Shown: piece after piece, positions 55,782 through 63,795 of the stretch
Layout: each line of letters begins with the position of its first letter
Position numbering within the stretch: position 1 is the stretch's first letter
Assembly (NCBI GenBank): GCA_036657395.1
Contig: JAVXGM010000001.1
Coordinates: forward strand, 124,001 to 188,000
Length of the DNA: 64,000 bases
From: JAVXGM01 sp036657395
GTDB taxonomy: Bacteria; Bacillota; Clostridia; Peptostreptococcales; Anaerovoracaceae
Direction: 5' to 3'
Notes under the pieces: model-generated
Told to the model about the DNA's origin: nothing
Databases searched by the model: none
The model's input: the letters and a program-made list of their open reading frames with translations, nothing else
Translations under genes and position numbers: made by a program

Positions 55782-57335
55782 ATGAAAAGAAAGGGATTAA
55801 CAACAACTGTAGCAATCTGTTTGATTGTACAGCTAACAGCCATAGGCATCAGTCCTGTATATGGGGAAACAGGACTGGCTCTGGCTAAAGACACGGATAT
55901 GCAGACAATAACTGCAGATTTGAAATTGATCCAAGATGGGAAATTCACACAGGCTGATTCTAGGCCAGGAGCTACTACTTCTCAGGCATCATTGGAGAAC
56001 TATATTGCTGCAGGGTTAAAGGCACGAAAAAAAACTATTAACATATCCAAATATAAGGTGTCAGCGACTGACGCAGGAATGGAAAAAGTTCACAAGGCAA
56101 CAGAAAGGGCAATTAATAATCACCCGGAGCTCTTTTACATAGGCACTAAAATGCAAACTTCATATACTTCTGGATATATAGTATATGTATCAGTTGAATA
56201 CACTATGTCGGCGGCTAATACAGCACTTGCAAAGAAAGCCTTTAACGGAGAGGTCAAGAAGGTTCTAGCTGCAGTAGACAAGTCTATGACTGATTACGAA
56301 AAGGCTCTTACAATACACGATTACCTAATCCAATCCGCAGCATATGATACTCGTGGGAAAAGTGTACCGTCTTTGTCATACAGGGCATACGGTATTCTTG
56401 TAAATAAAATAGGGGTTTGCCAGTCCTATGCCATGGTATACAAATACATTATGAAAGACAAACTGGGAATCTATTGCGACTACGTAAATAGCAAGGCTCT
56501 AAATCATATTTGGAATGTTATAAAAATCGATGGAAAATATTATCAGCTAGATTTGACCTGGGACGACGATGGAAAAAATGATGTCCTTGGAAAAGCAAGG
56601 CACGATCACTTTCTTCTTAGTGAAAGTGGTATGACAAAAAAGCATGGAGGCTACAAAGGGACTTACAACGGATCTAAAGTAACCGCAGGAAAGACACATT
56701 CAAAGTATAACACCTGGAAAAATGTAGCATCTGCTATTTATGTTGACAAGAGCCAAAAGATCAAAGACTACTACTACATTAAAGATAAAGCCTTAAAAAA
56801 AACAAATTCCTCAGGGACAAAATCACTAGATAAGATTACTACTTCTAGCTATTTAGCAAGGAAGGGAAAGCAGCTTTATTACAACGATGGCAAAAGAATT
56901 ATTGGATGGCAGATAGGCGAAAGTAAAGAGGAAGTTTTAGAAGCGACGCCACGAATAACTTCAGGCATTAGCCTAATTGATGGGACGCTTTGGTATCAAT
57001 CAGCGTCAACTGTGTATGCAGGAAAAACTTTAACAGCTATTAATACTCTGCCAGCGCCAATAGTAATGTCAGCCACCAAAAAATCAAGTAGCTCTATATC
57101 TATAACGTGGAACAAGCTAAGGATGGCGCAAGGTTATGAGATCTACCGAAGGGGAAGTAATCAAAAGACTTACACCAAGGTAAAGACCGTAGGCAGCACC
57201 ACCTATAAATACACAAACACAAATCTGGCAAAAGGGAAAAAGTATTATTACAGAGTCAAACCCTTAGGCCTGAAGACAGACAACACAAAATTTAAGGGAA
57301 CCATATCAAATGCAGTAGCGGCCACTATACCTTGA
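55782..57335 (+). CDS. Exported transglutaminase-like protein with FN3 domain
   Basis: This 517-residue protein has a signal peptide (TTVAICLIVQLTAIGISPVYG). The transglutaminase-like domain carries the Cys-His-Asp triad: GVCQSYAMVYK (Cys near 211), LNHIWNVIKI (His) and LDLTWDDDGK (Asp). A C-terminal FN3 domain (about 425-517) follows. These proteins are peptidases or cross-linking enzymes at the cell surface; the triad is intact. It starts 19 bases after the Asp-rich protein, so the two are likely co-transcribed. Its FN3 domain resembles those of that neighbour. Confidence 0.85.
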   Translation: MKRKGLTTTVAICLIVQLTAIGISPVYGETGLALAKDTDMQTITADLKLIQDGKFTQADSRPGATTSQASLENYIAAGLKARKKTINISKYKVSATDAGMEKVHKATERAINNHPELFYIGTKMQTSYTSGYIVYVSVEYTMSAANTALAKKAFNGEVKKVLAAVDKSMTDYEKALTIHDYLIQSAAYDTRGKSVPSLSYRAYGILVNKIGVCQSYAMVYKYIMKDKLGIYCDYVNSKALNHIWNVIKIDGKYYQLDLTWDDDGKNDVLGKARHDHFLLSESGMTKKHGGYKGTYNGSKVTAGKTHSKYNTWKNVASAIYVDKSQKIKDYYYIKDKALKKTNSSGTKSLDKITTSSYLARKGKQLYYNDGKRIIGWQIGESKEEVLEATPRITSGISLIDGTLWYQSASTVYAGKTLTAINTLPAPIVMSATKKSSSSISITWNKLRMAQGYEIYRRGSNQKTYTKVKTVGSTTYKYTNTNLAKGKKYYYRVKPLGLKTDNTKFKGTISNAVAATIP

Positions 57336-57360
57336 GGAAAATAACCATACCATAAGCCCA

Positions 57361-57411
57361 AAAAACAGGGCAGAGAAAACTATTTTTTAGATTTTTCTGT
57401 CCTGTTTTTTT
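57361..57411 (+). terminator. Intrinsic terminator
   Basis: Arms AAAACAGG.CAGA.AAA and TTT.TCTG.CCTGTTTT form a hairpin followed by a T run. It ends the Asp-rich/transglutaminase unit. Confidence 0.8.
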
Positions 57412-57503
57412 GTATGCTCGATTTTTCTTAAATATTCATTTTTTCCAGGCCTTTCGCATAGAACAGTATGTAATTGTAAATACTGTTTTTGGAGGGACTG
57501 CTA

Positions 57504-58880
57504 ATGAAGAAGGGCATATTACTTATAATTTTAATACTTGGCATGGTGCTGCCATGCCAGTGTTTTGCGGCGAGCCAAACCATATTGTCCTGGACTGAGG
57601 ATAATGCACATACCCAAACTATCTCATGGAAAGGAGATAATAAGACGGTAGGATACGTGGAATACAAGAAGCAATACGAGGGCTGGTCTGACGGGAAACG
57701 GGTACGAGGAACGGGGTTTTCCACCTTTAAAGGCAAATATTACAGGAATAACGTAACCATTAAGGGACTTAGCCAGAAAACAACTTATGATTATCGCACT
57801 GGAGACGGAAAAACATGGTCGAAGACGGGCAGCTTTACTACAGGCCCAATGGTTCGTGGAGAAAGAATCGACTCTGAAAATAAAATGTCCCACACAGAAG
57901 AAGGTTTTTCTTTTGCCTTTCTTGGAGATGTTCAATATGAAAAAGAAAAAGTTTCCGACTATAATCGCTGGGGAAAATTGGTGGAAACAATGTATCAAAA
58001 GAATCCAGAAATTACATTTGGCCTTACTGGTGGAGACATGGTCAATTCGGCAAAGACACTTAAAGAGTGGGAGATTTTCTATGAAAATGCGGCTCTAGTA
58101 TTTGGAGAAATTCCATTGATGAGCACACCGGGAAATCATGACAAAGGTTCATCTCCAAAGACCTATGTAAAGATGAATGAGTTGCCTTCAAATGGTCCAA
58201 AAGGTCTAGAAGAAGAGTTTTACTCCTTTGATTATGCTAATTGTCATATTTTGTCTTTAAATTCATGTTTTTTTATGGATAGTAGGCAGAAAAGGATGGG
58301 TAAGGAAAAATGGAAGGCTGAAAGAAAAAAGATTAACAATTGGATCGATGAGGATTTAAAAAGTGTAGATGATAAGTGGAAAATCGTAGTCATGCATCAC
58401 CCTGCCTATGGGATTTCTGACGGAAATGACATTTACAAACAAATAAGAAAATCTTGGGAGGCTAGATTTGAACTGGGAGAAGTAGATTTAGTGCTTTGTG
58501 GTCATCAACATGTGTATATGCGGACTAAACCAATTGGAGGGATTACTTATGTAATGGGAAATTCAGGGCAGAAACGGAGCAACTACTATAAAGAAGGGAA
58601 AGTTCCAGGGTATGTGGAGAATGTAGACGCATTAGAAAGCTCATACCAAATAGTTAGCGTAGAAAAAAATCAACTGAAGCTTGCCTCATATAATGAAAAA
58701 GGTCAGTTGATTGATAAATGGGATAAAAAAGTTGGCTATAGTATGACTTTGAAAGTGGCTTTAGGGGCGGCACTTTTAATTGGCGTTTTAATATGTGGTT
58801 TTGCTATTCGAATTTTCTGGTGGCGGAAAGGTACTTTGCCAAAGTCCCGATGTGAGCATAATAGTAAGAAAAACGGTTAG
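57504..58880 (+). CDS. Membrane-anchored extracellular metallophosphoesterase
   Basis: This 458-residue protein has a signal peptide (GILLIILILGMVLPCQCFA) and an N-terminal FN3-like domain of purple-acid-phosphatase type (25-115). The calcineurin-like phosphoesterase domain has metal motifs LGDVQ, GGDMVN, GNHD, MHHPAYG and GHQHVY, all intact. A C-terminal membrane segment (VALGAALLIGVLICGFAIRIFWW) with a basic tail anchors it outside. The substrate is unknown (phosphate esters or nucleotides). The ATG at 57504 follows TTGGAGGGACTGCTA. The 3' end overlaps the convergent ArsR gene by 77 bases. Confidence 0.87.
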   Translation: MKKGILLIILILGMVLPCQCFAASQTILSWTEDNAHTQTISWKGDNKTVGYVEYKKQYEGWSDGKRVRGTGFSTFKGKYYRNNVTIKGLSQKTTYDYRTGDGKTWSKTGSFTTGPMVRGERIDSENKMSHTEEGFSFAFLGDVQYEKEKVSDYNRWGKLVETMYQKNPEITFGLTGGDMVNSAKTLKEWEIFYENAALVFGEIPLMSTPGNHDKGSSPKTYVKMNELPSNGPKGLEEEFYSFDYANCHILSLNSCFFMDSRQKRMGKEKWKAERKKINNWIDEDLKSVDDKWKIVVMHHPAYGISDGNDIYKQIRKSWEARFELGEVDLVLCGHQHVYMRTKPIGGITYVMGNSGQKRSNYYKEGKVPGYVENVDALESSYQIVSVEKNQLKLASYNEKGQLIDKWDKKVGYSMTLKVALGAALLIGVLICGFAIRIFWWRKGTLPKSRCEHNSKKNG

Positions 58881-59121
58881 TTTTTTTAACTTCAACAAGG
58901 CCGGCATCCACTAGTTTTTTAACGTGCTGTGAGATAGTTGCTTGTGCGTAGTCAAAGTTAGCGACAATATCTTTATTGCAGACAAGGGTTCGATCCTTGT
59001 TGTTTTGCATGATAAAACGATAAATTTTGATTCTGGCAGGGTGAGCAAGGGCATCAGATACCGTTGCAATCATAACGATTTCCTCTTCTTGCATTTCTTC
59101 TGTATATTTTCTAAGTCGCAT
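58804..59121 (-). CDS. ArsR-family transcriptional regulator
   Basis: This 105-residue winged-helix protein has SDALAHPARIKIYRFI (helix 1-2), a recognition helix in FDYAQATISQHVKKLVDAGLVEVKK, and a C-terminal helix. It has no clear Cys metal site (only one Cys), so the signal may not be a metal. The start at 59121 lies behind AGGAGG. The 3' 77 bases overlap the end of the phosphoesterase gene on the other strand. It is divergent from the sigma-54 activator at 59320. Confidence 0.85.
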   Translation of the reverse strand: MRLRKYTEEMQEEEIVMIATVSDALAHPARIKIYRFIMQNNKDRTLVCNKDIVANFDYAQATISQHVKKLVDAGLVEVKKTNRFSYYYAHIGTLAKYLSATRKFE

Positions 59122-59248
59122 GACGTAAAGTCCTCCTAAACAATGTATATTACTGTTTAACAATACACTTTTTTGGGGGATTTTGTCAAGAAAAGTAGAG
59201 AAATTTTATGTAGTATATTTATGTTTTTAATAAAAGACGTAGCTTGTT

Positions 59249-59290
59249 GGTGCAAGAATATTTGCACCGATATTTTTTCTGTGTTAAACT
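59249..59290 (+). promoter_or_regulatory. Promoter of the ornithine-cluster activator with overlapping palindrome
   Basis: A palindrome GTGCAAGAATATTTGCAC (59250-59267, extended by GG/CC to 20 bp) overlaps a candidate -35 TTGCAC (59262-59267), which is 17 bases before TAAACT. The same palindrome occurs twice upstream of ord. This suggests that the activator binds here and represses its own gene. Confidence 0.7.
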
Positions 59291-59319
59291 ATAAAGATTA
59301 ACTATGGAAAGGGGCGGAT

Positions 59320-60708
59320 ATGAAAGCAAAAGATTACGAAAAGATTATTGAACATTTAACGGAAATATTCAGTGAAGCCATTCATGTAGTAGACGAAAAT
59401 GGAAAGACCATAATTTACAATGATGAGATGGCAGCACTTGAAAAAATAAATCGTGAGGATGCACTGGGAAAACCATTTCGAGAAGTATTTTACCATATTC
59501 CTTTAGGAGAGAGTACTTTGTATAGAGCCTTGCAAAAAAACAAAGCCACATTGAATCAGCAGCAAACATACCTAAATCAATACGGCAAGGAAATAACTAC
59601 CATAAATTCTACAGTGCCAGTGGAGGTTGATGGGAAGGTGATTGGGGCTATTGAAGTTGCTAAAGATATTACTAAAATTAAATCCATGTCCGACACTATT
59701 TTACAGCTTCAGGAGGAAAAAATTGAGCCATTTAAGGTTGAAACTCCTAAAATAAAAAAGTACAAGTTTGACCAGATTATTGGGAAAAATCCACAATTAC
59801 TCCAGGTGATTGAACGTGGTAAAAAGGCGGCTAGGACAGATGCTACCGTATTTATTTACGGTGAAACAGGCACAGGTAAAGAACTTTTTGCTCAGAGTAT
59901 ACATTTCGAAGGAGCTAGAAAAAACGCTCCGTTTTTAGCACAAAACTGTGCGGCCTTGCCAGAAAGCCTACTGGAAGGAATTCTTTTTGGAACTACAAAA
60001 GGTGGATTTACAGGGGCTGTGGACAGGGCTGGGCTTTTTGAACAAGCAAGTGGAGGAACACTCCTTCTTGATGAAATCAGTGCAATGCCTTATGACCTAC
60101 AGAGTAAACTTTTGCGAGTGCTTCAGGAAGATTATATCCGTAGAGTGGGCGGATCCAAAGACATTCCAGTAAACGTGCGGATTATTGCCACAGTTAATGA
60201 GCCGGCAGAAGTTCTTTTAGAAGAGGGAGCCTTGCGAAAGGATTTGTACTATAGGTTGAACATCGTAAGTATGAATATTATGCCTTTGCGCAATAGATTA
60301 GATGACCTACCTATTTTGGTACAACATTTCTTGGAAAAATACAATAAAAAATATGAGAAAGAGATATGGATGGCATCAGAGGGAGCCATAGAAAAATTGG
60401 CTAGCCATGACTACCCAGGAAACATTAGAGAACTTGAAAATGTTATAATGTCGGCAGTCTCATTGGCAGAGAAGGAACACGTTCTTACAGAAAAGCACAT
60501 TTACTTGCCAGAACATATTGAAAAACATCTAAGTCTGGGATATGACTACGATCCAGAGCAGGGAATGATGAAATATTTGGGCAAGATAGAAGAAAATTTG
60601 ATTAGGCAAACAATAGGAAAATCCAATGGGAATATCTCTAAAGCTGCTGAAGAACTAGGGGTTAAGAGGCAGACGCTACAGCACAAATTGAAAAAATATA
60701 GTATTTAA
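59320..60708 (+). CDS. RocR-like sigma-54 activator of the ornithine fermentation genes
   Basis: This 462-residue activator has an N-terminal PAS domain (about 5-120, AIHVVDENGKTIIYND) as sensor. The AAA+ domain carries Walker A GETGTGKE (181-188), the sigma-54-contacting GGFTGA (228-233, the RocR-type variant of GAFTGA), and Walker B LLLDEI (248-253). A C-terminal Fis-type helix-turn-helix covers about residues 430-462. It lies directly upstream of ord and a -24/-12 promoter, with two matching palindromes between, so it very likely activates that cluster, perhaps sensing ornithine. Ligand identity is inference. Confidence 0.9.
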   Translation: MKAKDYEKIIEHLTEIFSEAIHVVDENGKTIIYNDEMAALEKINREDALGKPFREVFYHIPLGESTLYRALQKNKATLNQQQTYLNQYGKEITTINSTVPVEVDGKVIGAIEVAKDITKIKSMSDTILQLQEEKIEPFKVETPKIKKYKFDQIIGKNPQLLQVIERGKKAARTDATVFIYGETGTGKELFAQSIHFEGARKNAPFLAQNCAALPESLLEGILFGTTKGGFTGAVDRAGLFEQASGGTLLLDEISAMPYDLQSKLLRVLQEDYIRRVGGSKDIPVNVRIIATVNEPAEVLLEEGALRKDLYYRLNIVSMNIMPLRNRLDDLPILVQHFLEKYNKKYEKEIWMASEGAIEKLASHDYPGNIRELENVIMSAVSLAEKEHVLTEKHIYLPEHIEKHLSLGYDYDPEQGMMKYLGKIEENLIRQTIGKSNGNISKAAEELGVKRQTLQHKLKKYSI

Positions 60709-60727
60709 TACAAGTAAAAGGGAAGGT

Positions 60728-60764
60728 GCAAATATATTTGCTAAAAATATGCAAATATATTTGC
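60728..60764. promoter_or_regulatory. Paired palindromic activator sites upstream of ord
   Basis: Two copies of GCAAATATATTTGC (60728-60741 and 60751-60764) lie 23 bp apart. They are flanked on the outside by GT and AC, so the combined site is a large inverted repeat. With the site at 59250 the consensus is GTGCAA-N6-TTGCAC. They lie about 130-155 bases upstream of the predicted sigma-54 start. Confidence 0.8.
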
Positions 60765-60861
60765 ACTTTAGTTTTTTGTCAAAAGAATAAATATGTAAAT
60801 AGCAATGGGTAACACTAGTAAAGTACCCATTCCAGGTGGGAAATAAAAATGCCAAATTTAG

Positions 60862-60878
60862 TTGGCATGAAAGTTGCG
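60862..60878 (+). promoter_or_regulatory. Sigma-54 (-24/-12) promoter of the ornithine cluster
   Basis: TTGGCAT-GAAAG-TTGCGT has GG and GC separated by exactly 10 bases, matching TGGCAY-N5-TTGC. Transcription should start near 60889. The -24 half overlaps a perfect dyad, ATGCCAA-N6-TTGGCAT (60849-60868). A further inverted repeat AATGGGTA-N12-TACCCATT lies at 60804-60831. Confidence 0.88.
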
Positions 60879-60967
60879 TTATATATGGATATAATAATGG
60901 GTACAACAATATGTAAAAAATTAATAAATCATTATCATGTATATAAAGATGAAAAGGAGAAAAAAAT

Positions 60968-62029
60968 ATGAAAAATGTAAAAGTAATTCTTTGGGGACTA
61001 GGCGCAATGGGCGGCGGTATTGGAAAAATGATCACTAAGAAAAAAGGCGTTGACATCGTAGGTGCCATCGATATTGGAAATAAATTAGGAAAAAGCTTAT
61101 ATGAGGTTGTGCCAGGAATGGAAAGAGGTGACAGGGAAGATGTTATCGTAGGAACTTCTGAGGAAGTAATTAAAGAGGGTGCAGCAGACATTGTAGTTGT
61201 ATGTACAGATTCATACACAAGTAAAGTATTTGACAAGTTGAAATTCGTAATGGAAAAGAAAATTAATGTTATTACTTCGGCAGAGGAAATGGCATATCCA
61301 AAAGCTCAGGAACCTGAATTAGCTAAACAGTTAGACGAAATTGCAAAGGCTAATGGGGTTTCCGTACTTGGAACAGGGGTAAATCCTGGACTAATTATGG
61401 ACCTTTTGGTTATCCTTTGGACAGGTGGGTGCGAAACAGTTGATCACATTCTTTCAAGACGTGTAAACAGCTTATCACCATTTGGACCTGCAGTAATGGA
61501 AGAACAGGGAATTGGTATCAGTGTTGAAGAATTTAATAAAGGTAAGGCAGAAGGAACTTTGGCAGGCCACGTTGGATTCCATGAATCTGTTGGCATGATT
61601 GCAGAGGCTCTTGGCTGGGAAGTTGACAAGTTTGAGCAGGATATGGAACCTATAATCACAGATGTTGATAGAAAATCTCCATACGGATTTGCTAAGGCAG
61701 GCAGCATTGCTGGCGTTGCAATGAAGGGCTACGGATACGTTGATGGAGAGCTTAAGATGGAAATGGATCATCCACAGCAGATCGAGCCAGAACAGGTTGG
61801 TGAGACTACAGGAGATTATGTAATCATCAAGGGTAACCCTGATATCAATATGCTTAACACACCAGAAATCGAAGGTGGCATTGGAACAATGGCCATGATT
61901 TTAAATACAATCCCACACGTAATCAATGCAAGACCAGGTCTACAGACAATGATTGACATTCCAGTGCCAAGAGCAATTATGGGTGACATGAGAAATATGA
62001 TTTGTGAAGAAGCAAAGCTAGTTAAATAG
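60968..62029 (+). CDS. ord: 2,4-diaminopentanoate dehydrogenase
   Basis: This 353-residue NAD(P)-dependent enzyme removes the C4 amino group of 2,4-diaminopentanoate, giving 2-amino-4-oxopentanoate in oxidative ornithine fermentation. The N-terminal Rossmann loop is GLGAMGGG, and the DapB-like fold continues with GTGVNPGLIMD and the C-terminal catalytic domain (GDYVIIKGNPDINM). The call is strengthened by ortA, ortB and oraS immediately downstream. It is the first gene of the sigma-54-dependent operon, behind AAAAGGAG. Confidence 0.94.
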   Translation: MKNVKVILWGLGAMGGGIGKMITKKKGVDIVGAIDIGNKLGKSLYEVVPGMERGDREDVIVGTSEEVIKEGAADIVVVCTDSYTSKVFDKLKFVMEKKINVITSAEEMAYPKAQEPELAKQLDEIAKANGVSVLGTGVNPGLIMDLLVILWTGGCETVDHILSRRVNSLSPFGPAVMEEQGIGISVEEFNKGKAEGTLAGHVGFHESVGMIAEALGWEVDKFEQDMEPIITDVDRKSPYGFAKAGSIAGVAMKGYGYVDGELKMEMDHPQQIEPEQVGETTGDYVIIKGNPDINMLNTPEIEGGIGTMAMILNTIPHVINARPGLQTMIDIPVPRAIMGDMRNMICEEAKLVK

Positions 62030-62050
62030 TTGATTATAGGAGAGGAAAAA

Positions 62051-62350
62051 ATGATTAAAAAAGGCGAATGGGTGAGAATCCATAAAAATATTCTAAAGCC
62101 AGAAGAGAGAGCACCACAAGTCCCAGATGATACTAAAAAGTGCCCTTTGGAATTATGGGTAAAAGGCTTCCTACAGGCAGATGCAAATATGGGAGATGAA
62201 GTGGAAATTCTTACAGTTACAGGCAGAAAAGAAGTGGGAAATCTGATTGAGGTGAATTCATATTACACTCATGATTTCGGCAAATTCATACCAGAACTGT
62301 TAACAATTGATGCACAGGTAAGAGGAATTTTATTCGGAGGTGAAAAATAA
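62051..62350 (+). CDS. ortA: 2-amino-4-oxopentanoate thiolase subunit alpha
   Basis: This 99-residue small subunit of the CoA-dependent thiolase splits 2-amino-4-oxopentanoate into alanine and acetyl-CoA. Family features are the WVRIHKNILKPEERAPQVPDDTK start and the C-terminal YTHDFGKFIPELL. It starts at the ATG behind ATAGGAGAGGAAA; an in-frame upstream ATG overlapping that site is rejected. Its TAA overlaps the ortB ATG (TAATG), so the subunits are coupled. Confidence 0.93.
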   Translation: MIKKGEWVRIHKNILKPEERAPQVPDDTKKCPLELWVKGFLQADANMGDEVEILTVTGRKEVGNLIEVNSYYTHDFGKFIPELLTIDAQVRGILFGGEK

Positions 62351-63756
62351 TGATAAAATCAAATGATTATGCTTCCGTAATGGCTCGCAAACCAGAGATC
62401 ATGTTAAAGTCTGTTGGAATTGACTATTCAGATTTTGAAAGTGGCTCTATTGCATTTGACTATGAAAAAATGATGAGAGAAACAGGATATTCTCTAGAAG
62501 AAATGCAAAGAATTCAAAGAGAAGTAAATGTAGGAAACACTCCTGTTTTAGAATTAAAGAATTTAACGGCGCTTGCAAGAAAGTGCGCACCTGAAGGTAA
62601 AGGAGCAAGAATCTTCATAAAAGACGAAGCTGCTAACCCATCAGGAAGTTTCAAGGCAAGAAGAGCAGCAAATGCAGTATACCATGCAAAGAAATTAGGA
62701 TATAAGGGTGTGATTTCTGCAACAAGCGGAAACTACGGTTCAGCTGTTGCATCACAGGCAGCTATTGCAGGGCTAAAATGTATCATCGTTCAGGAATGTT
62801 ACGATTCCAAAGGGATTGGACAACCTGAAATTGTTGAAAAAGCCCGAAAATGCGAAGCACTAGGGGCAGAAGTTGTTCAGCTAAGCGTAGGACCAGAGCT
62901 TTTCTATAAGTTCTTACTTCTACTTGAAGAAACGGGTTACTTCAACGCTTCCCTATACACTCCTTTTGGTATTGCAGGAGTTGAAACCTTAGGTTATGAA
63001 ATTTCCATGCAGTTTAGAGAAAAACATGGCAAAGATCCAGATGTTGTTGTTTGTACAAATGCAGGTGGCGGCAATTTGACAGGAACAGCAAGAGGATTGA
63101 TTAAAGCAGGAGCAAAAGAGACACAGGTGATTGCAGCTTCTGTAGATTTATCAGGGCTACACATGGCATCAGATACAGCATTTAACCGTAAGTCATTTAC
63201 TACAGGGCATACCGGTTTTGGTGTACCATTCTCAAACTGGCCTGACAGATCAGATGTACCTAGGTCTGCAGCAAGACCATTAAGATACATGAACAGATAC
63301 GTTACAATCACTCAGGGGGATGTATTTTATATGACAGAATGTTTAGCAACTCTTGAAGGCCTTGAAAAGGGACCTGCAGGAAATACAGCGCTAGCTGCAG
63401 CATTCTCACTAGCTCAGGAGATGGATCAGGATCAGATGATTGTGGTTCAGGAAACAGAGTACACTGGTGCTGGAAAGCATATTCAGCCACAGCTATCTTT
63501 TGCAAGAGAAAATGGTATAGATGTACGTTTTGGAGATCCAAAAGAACAGGTGCCGGGAGAGAATATCATTCTTCCATCCCACCCTTCACTTATTAAGACC
63601 ACAGATGTTGATTTAGACAGAATGAGAAAATCATTAATAAAGACAGCGCTTAAAACTTACAAAGTTGAAAGACCAACTGATGAGGATATTAAATTCTTAG
63701 CAGAAGAGACAAAAACAGACGCTGAATATGTAAAAAATGTATTAGCCTCTCTATAA
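62350..63756 (+). CDS. ortB: 2-amino-4-oxopentanoate thiolase subunit beta (PLP)
   Basis: This 468-residue PLP subunit is of the tryptophan-synthase-beta/threonine-synthase fold (type II). The PLP Lys is in NPSGSFKARRAANAVYH, SGNYGSAVASQAA follows, and the phosphate-binding Gly loop is TNAGGGNLTGTARG. With OrtA it yields alanine and acetyl-CoA. It overlaps ortA by one base, and the next gene is oraS. Confidence 0.94.
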   Translation: MIKSNDYASVMARKPEIMLKSVGIDYSDFESGSIAFDYEKMMRETGYSLEEMQRIQREVNVGNTPVLELKNLTALARKCAPEGKGARIFIKDEAANPSGSFKARRAANAVYHAKKLGYKGVISATSGNYGSAVASQAAIAGLKCIIVQECYDSKGIGQPEIVEKARKCEALGAEVVQLSVGPELFYKFLLLLEETGYFNASLYTPFGIAGVETLGYEISMQFREKHGKDPDVVVCTNAGGGNLTGTARGLIKAGAKETQVIAASVDLSGLHMASDTAFNRKSFTTGHTGFGVPFSNWPDRSDVPRSAARPLRYMNRYVTITQGDVFYMTECLATLEGLEKGPAGNTALAAAFSLAQEMDQDQMIVVQETEYTGAGKHIQPQLSFARENGIDVRFGDPKEQVPGENIILPSHPSLIKTTDVDLDRMRKSLIKTALKTYKVERPTDEDIKFLAEETKTDAEYVKNVLASL

Positions 63757-63795
63757 AAATAGAAGGTAATATACTAGTATGAAAGGATGGATGAA

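Noticed and set aside
60728..60770. Possible terminator after the PAS activator gene
   Set aside because: The two AT-rich hairpins look like a terminator at first, but there is no G-C-rich stem. The same palindrome lies over the activator's own promoter at 59250, so a protein-binding site is the better explanation.
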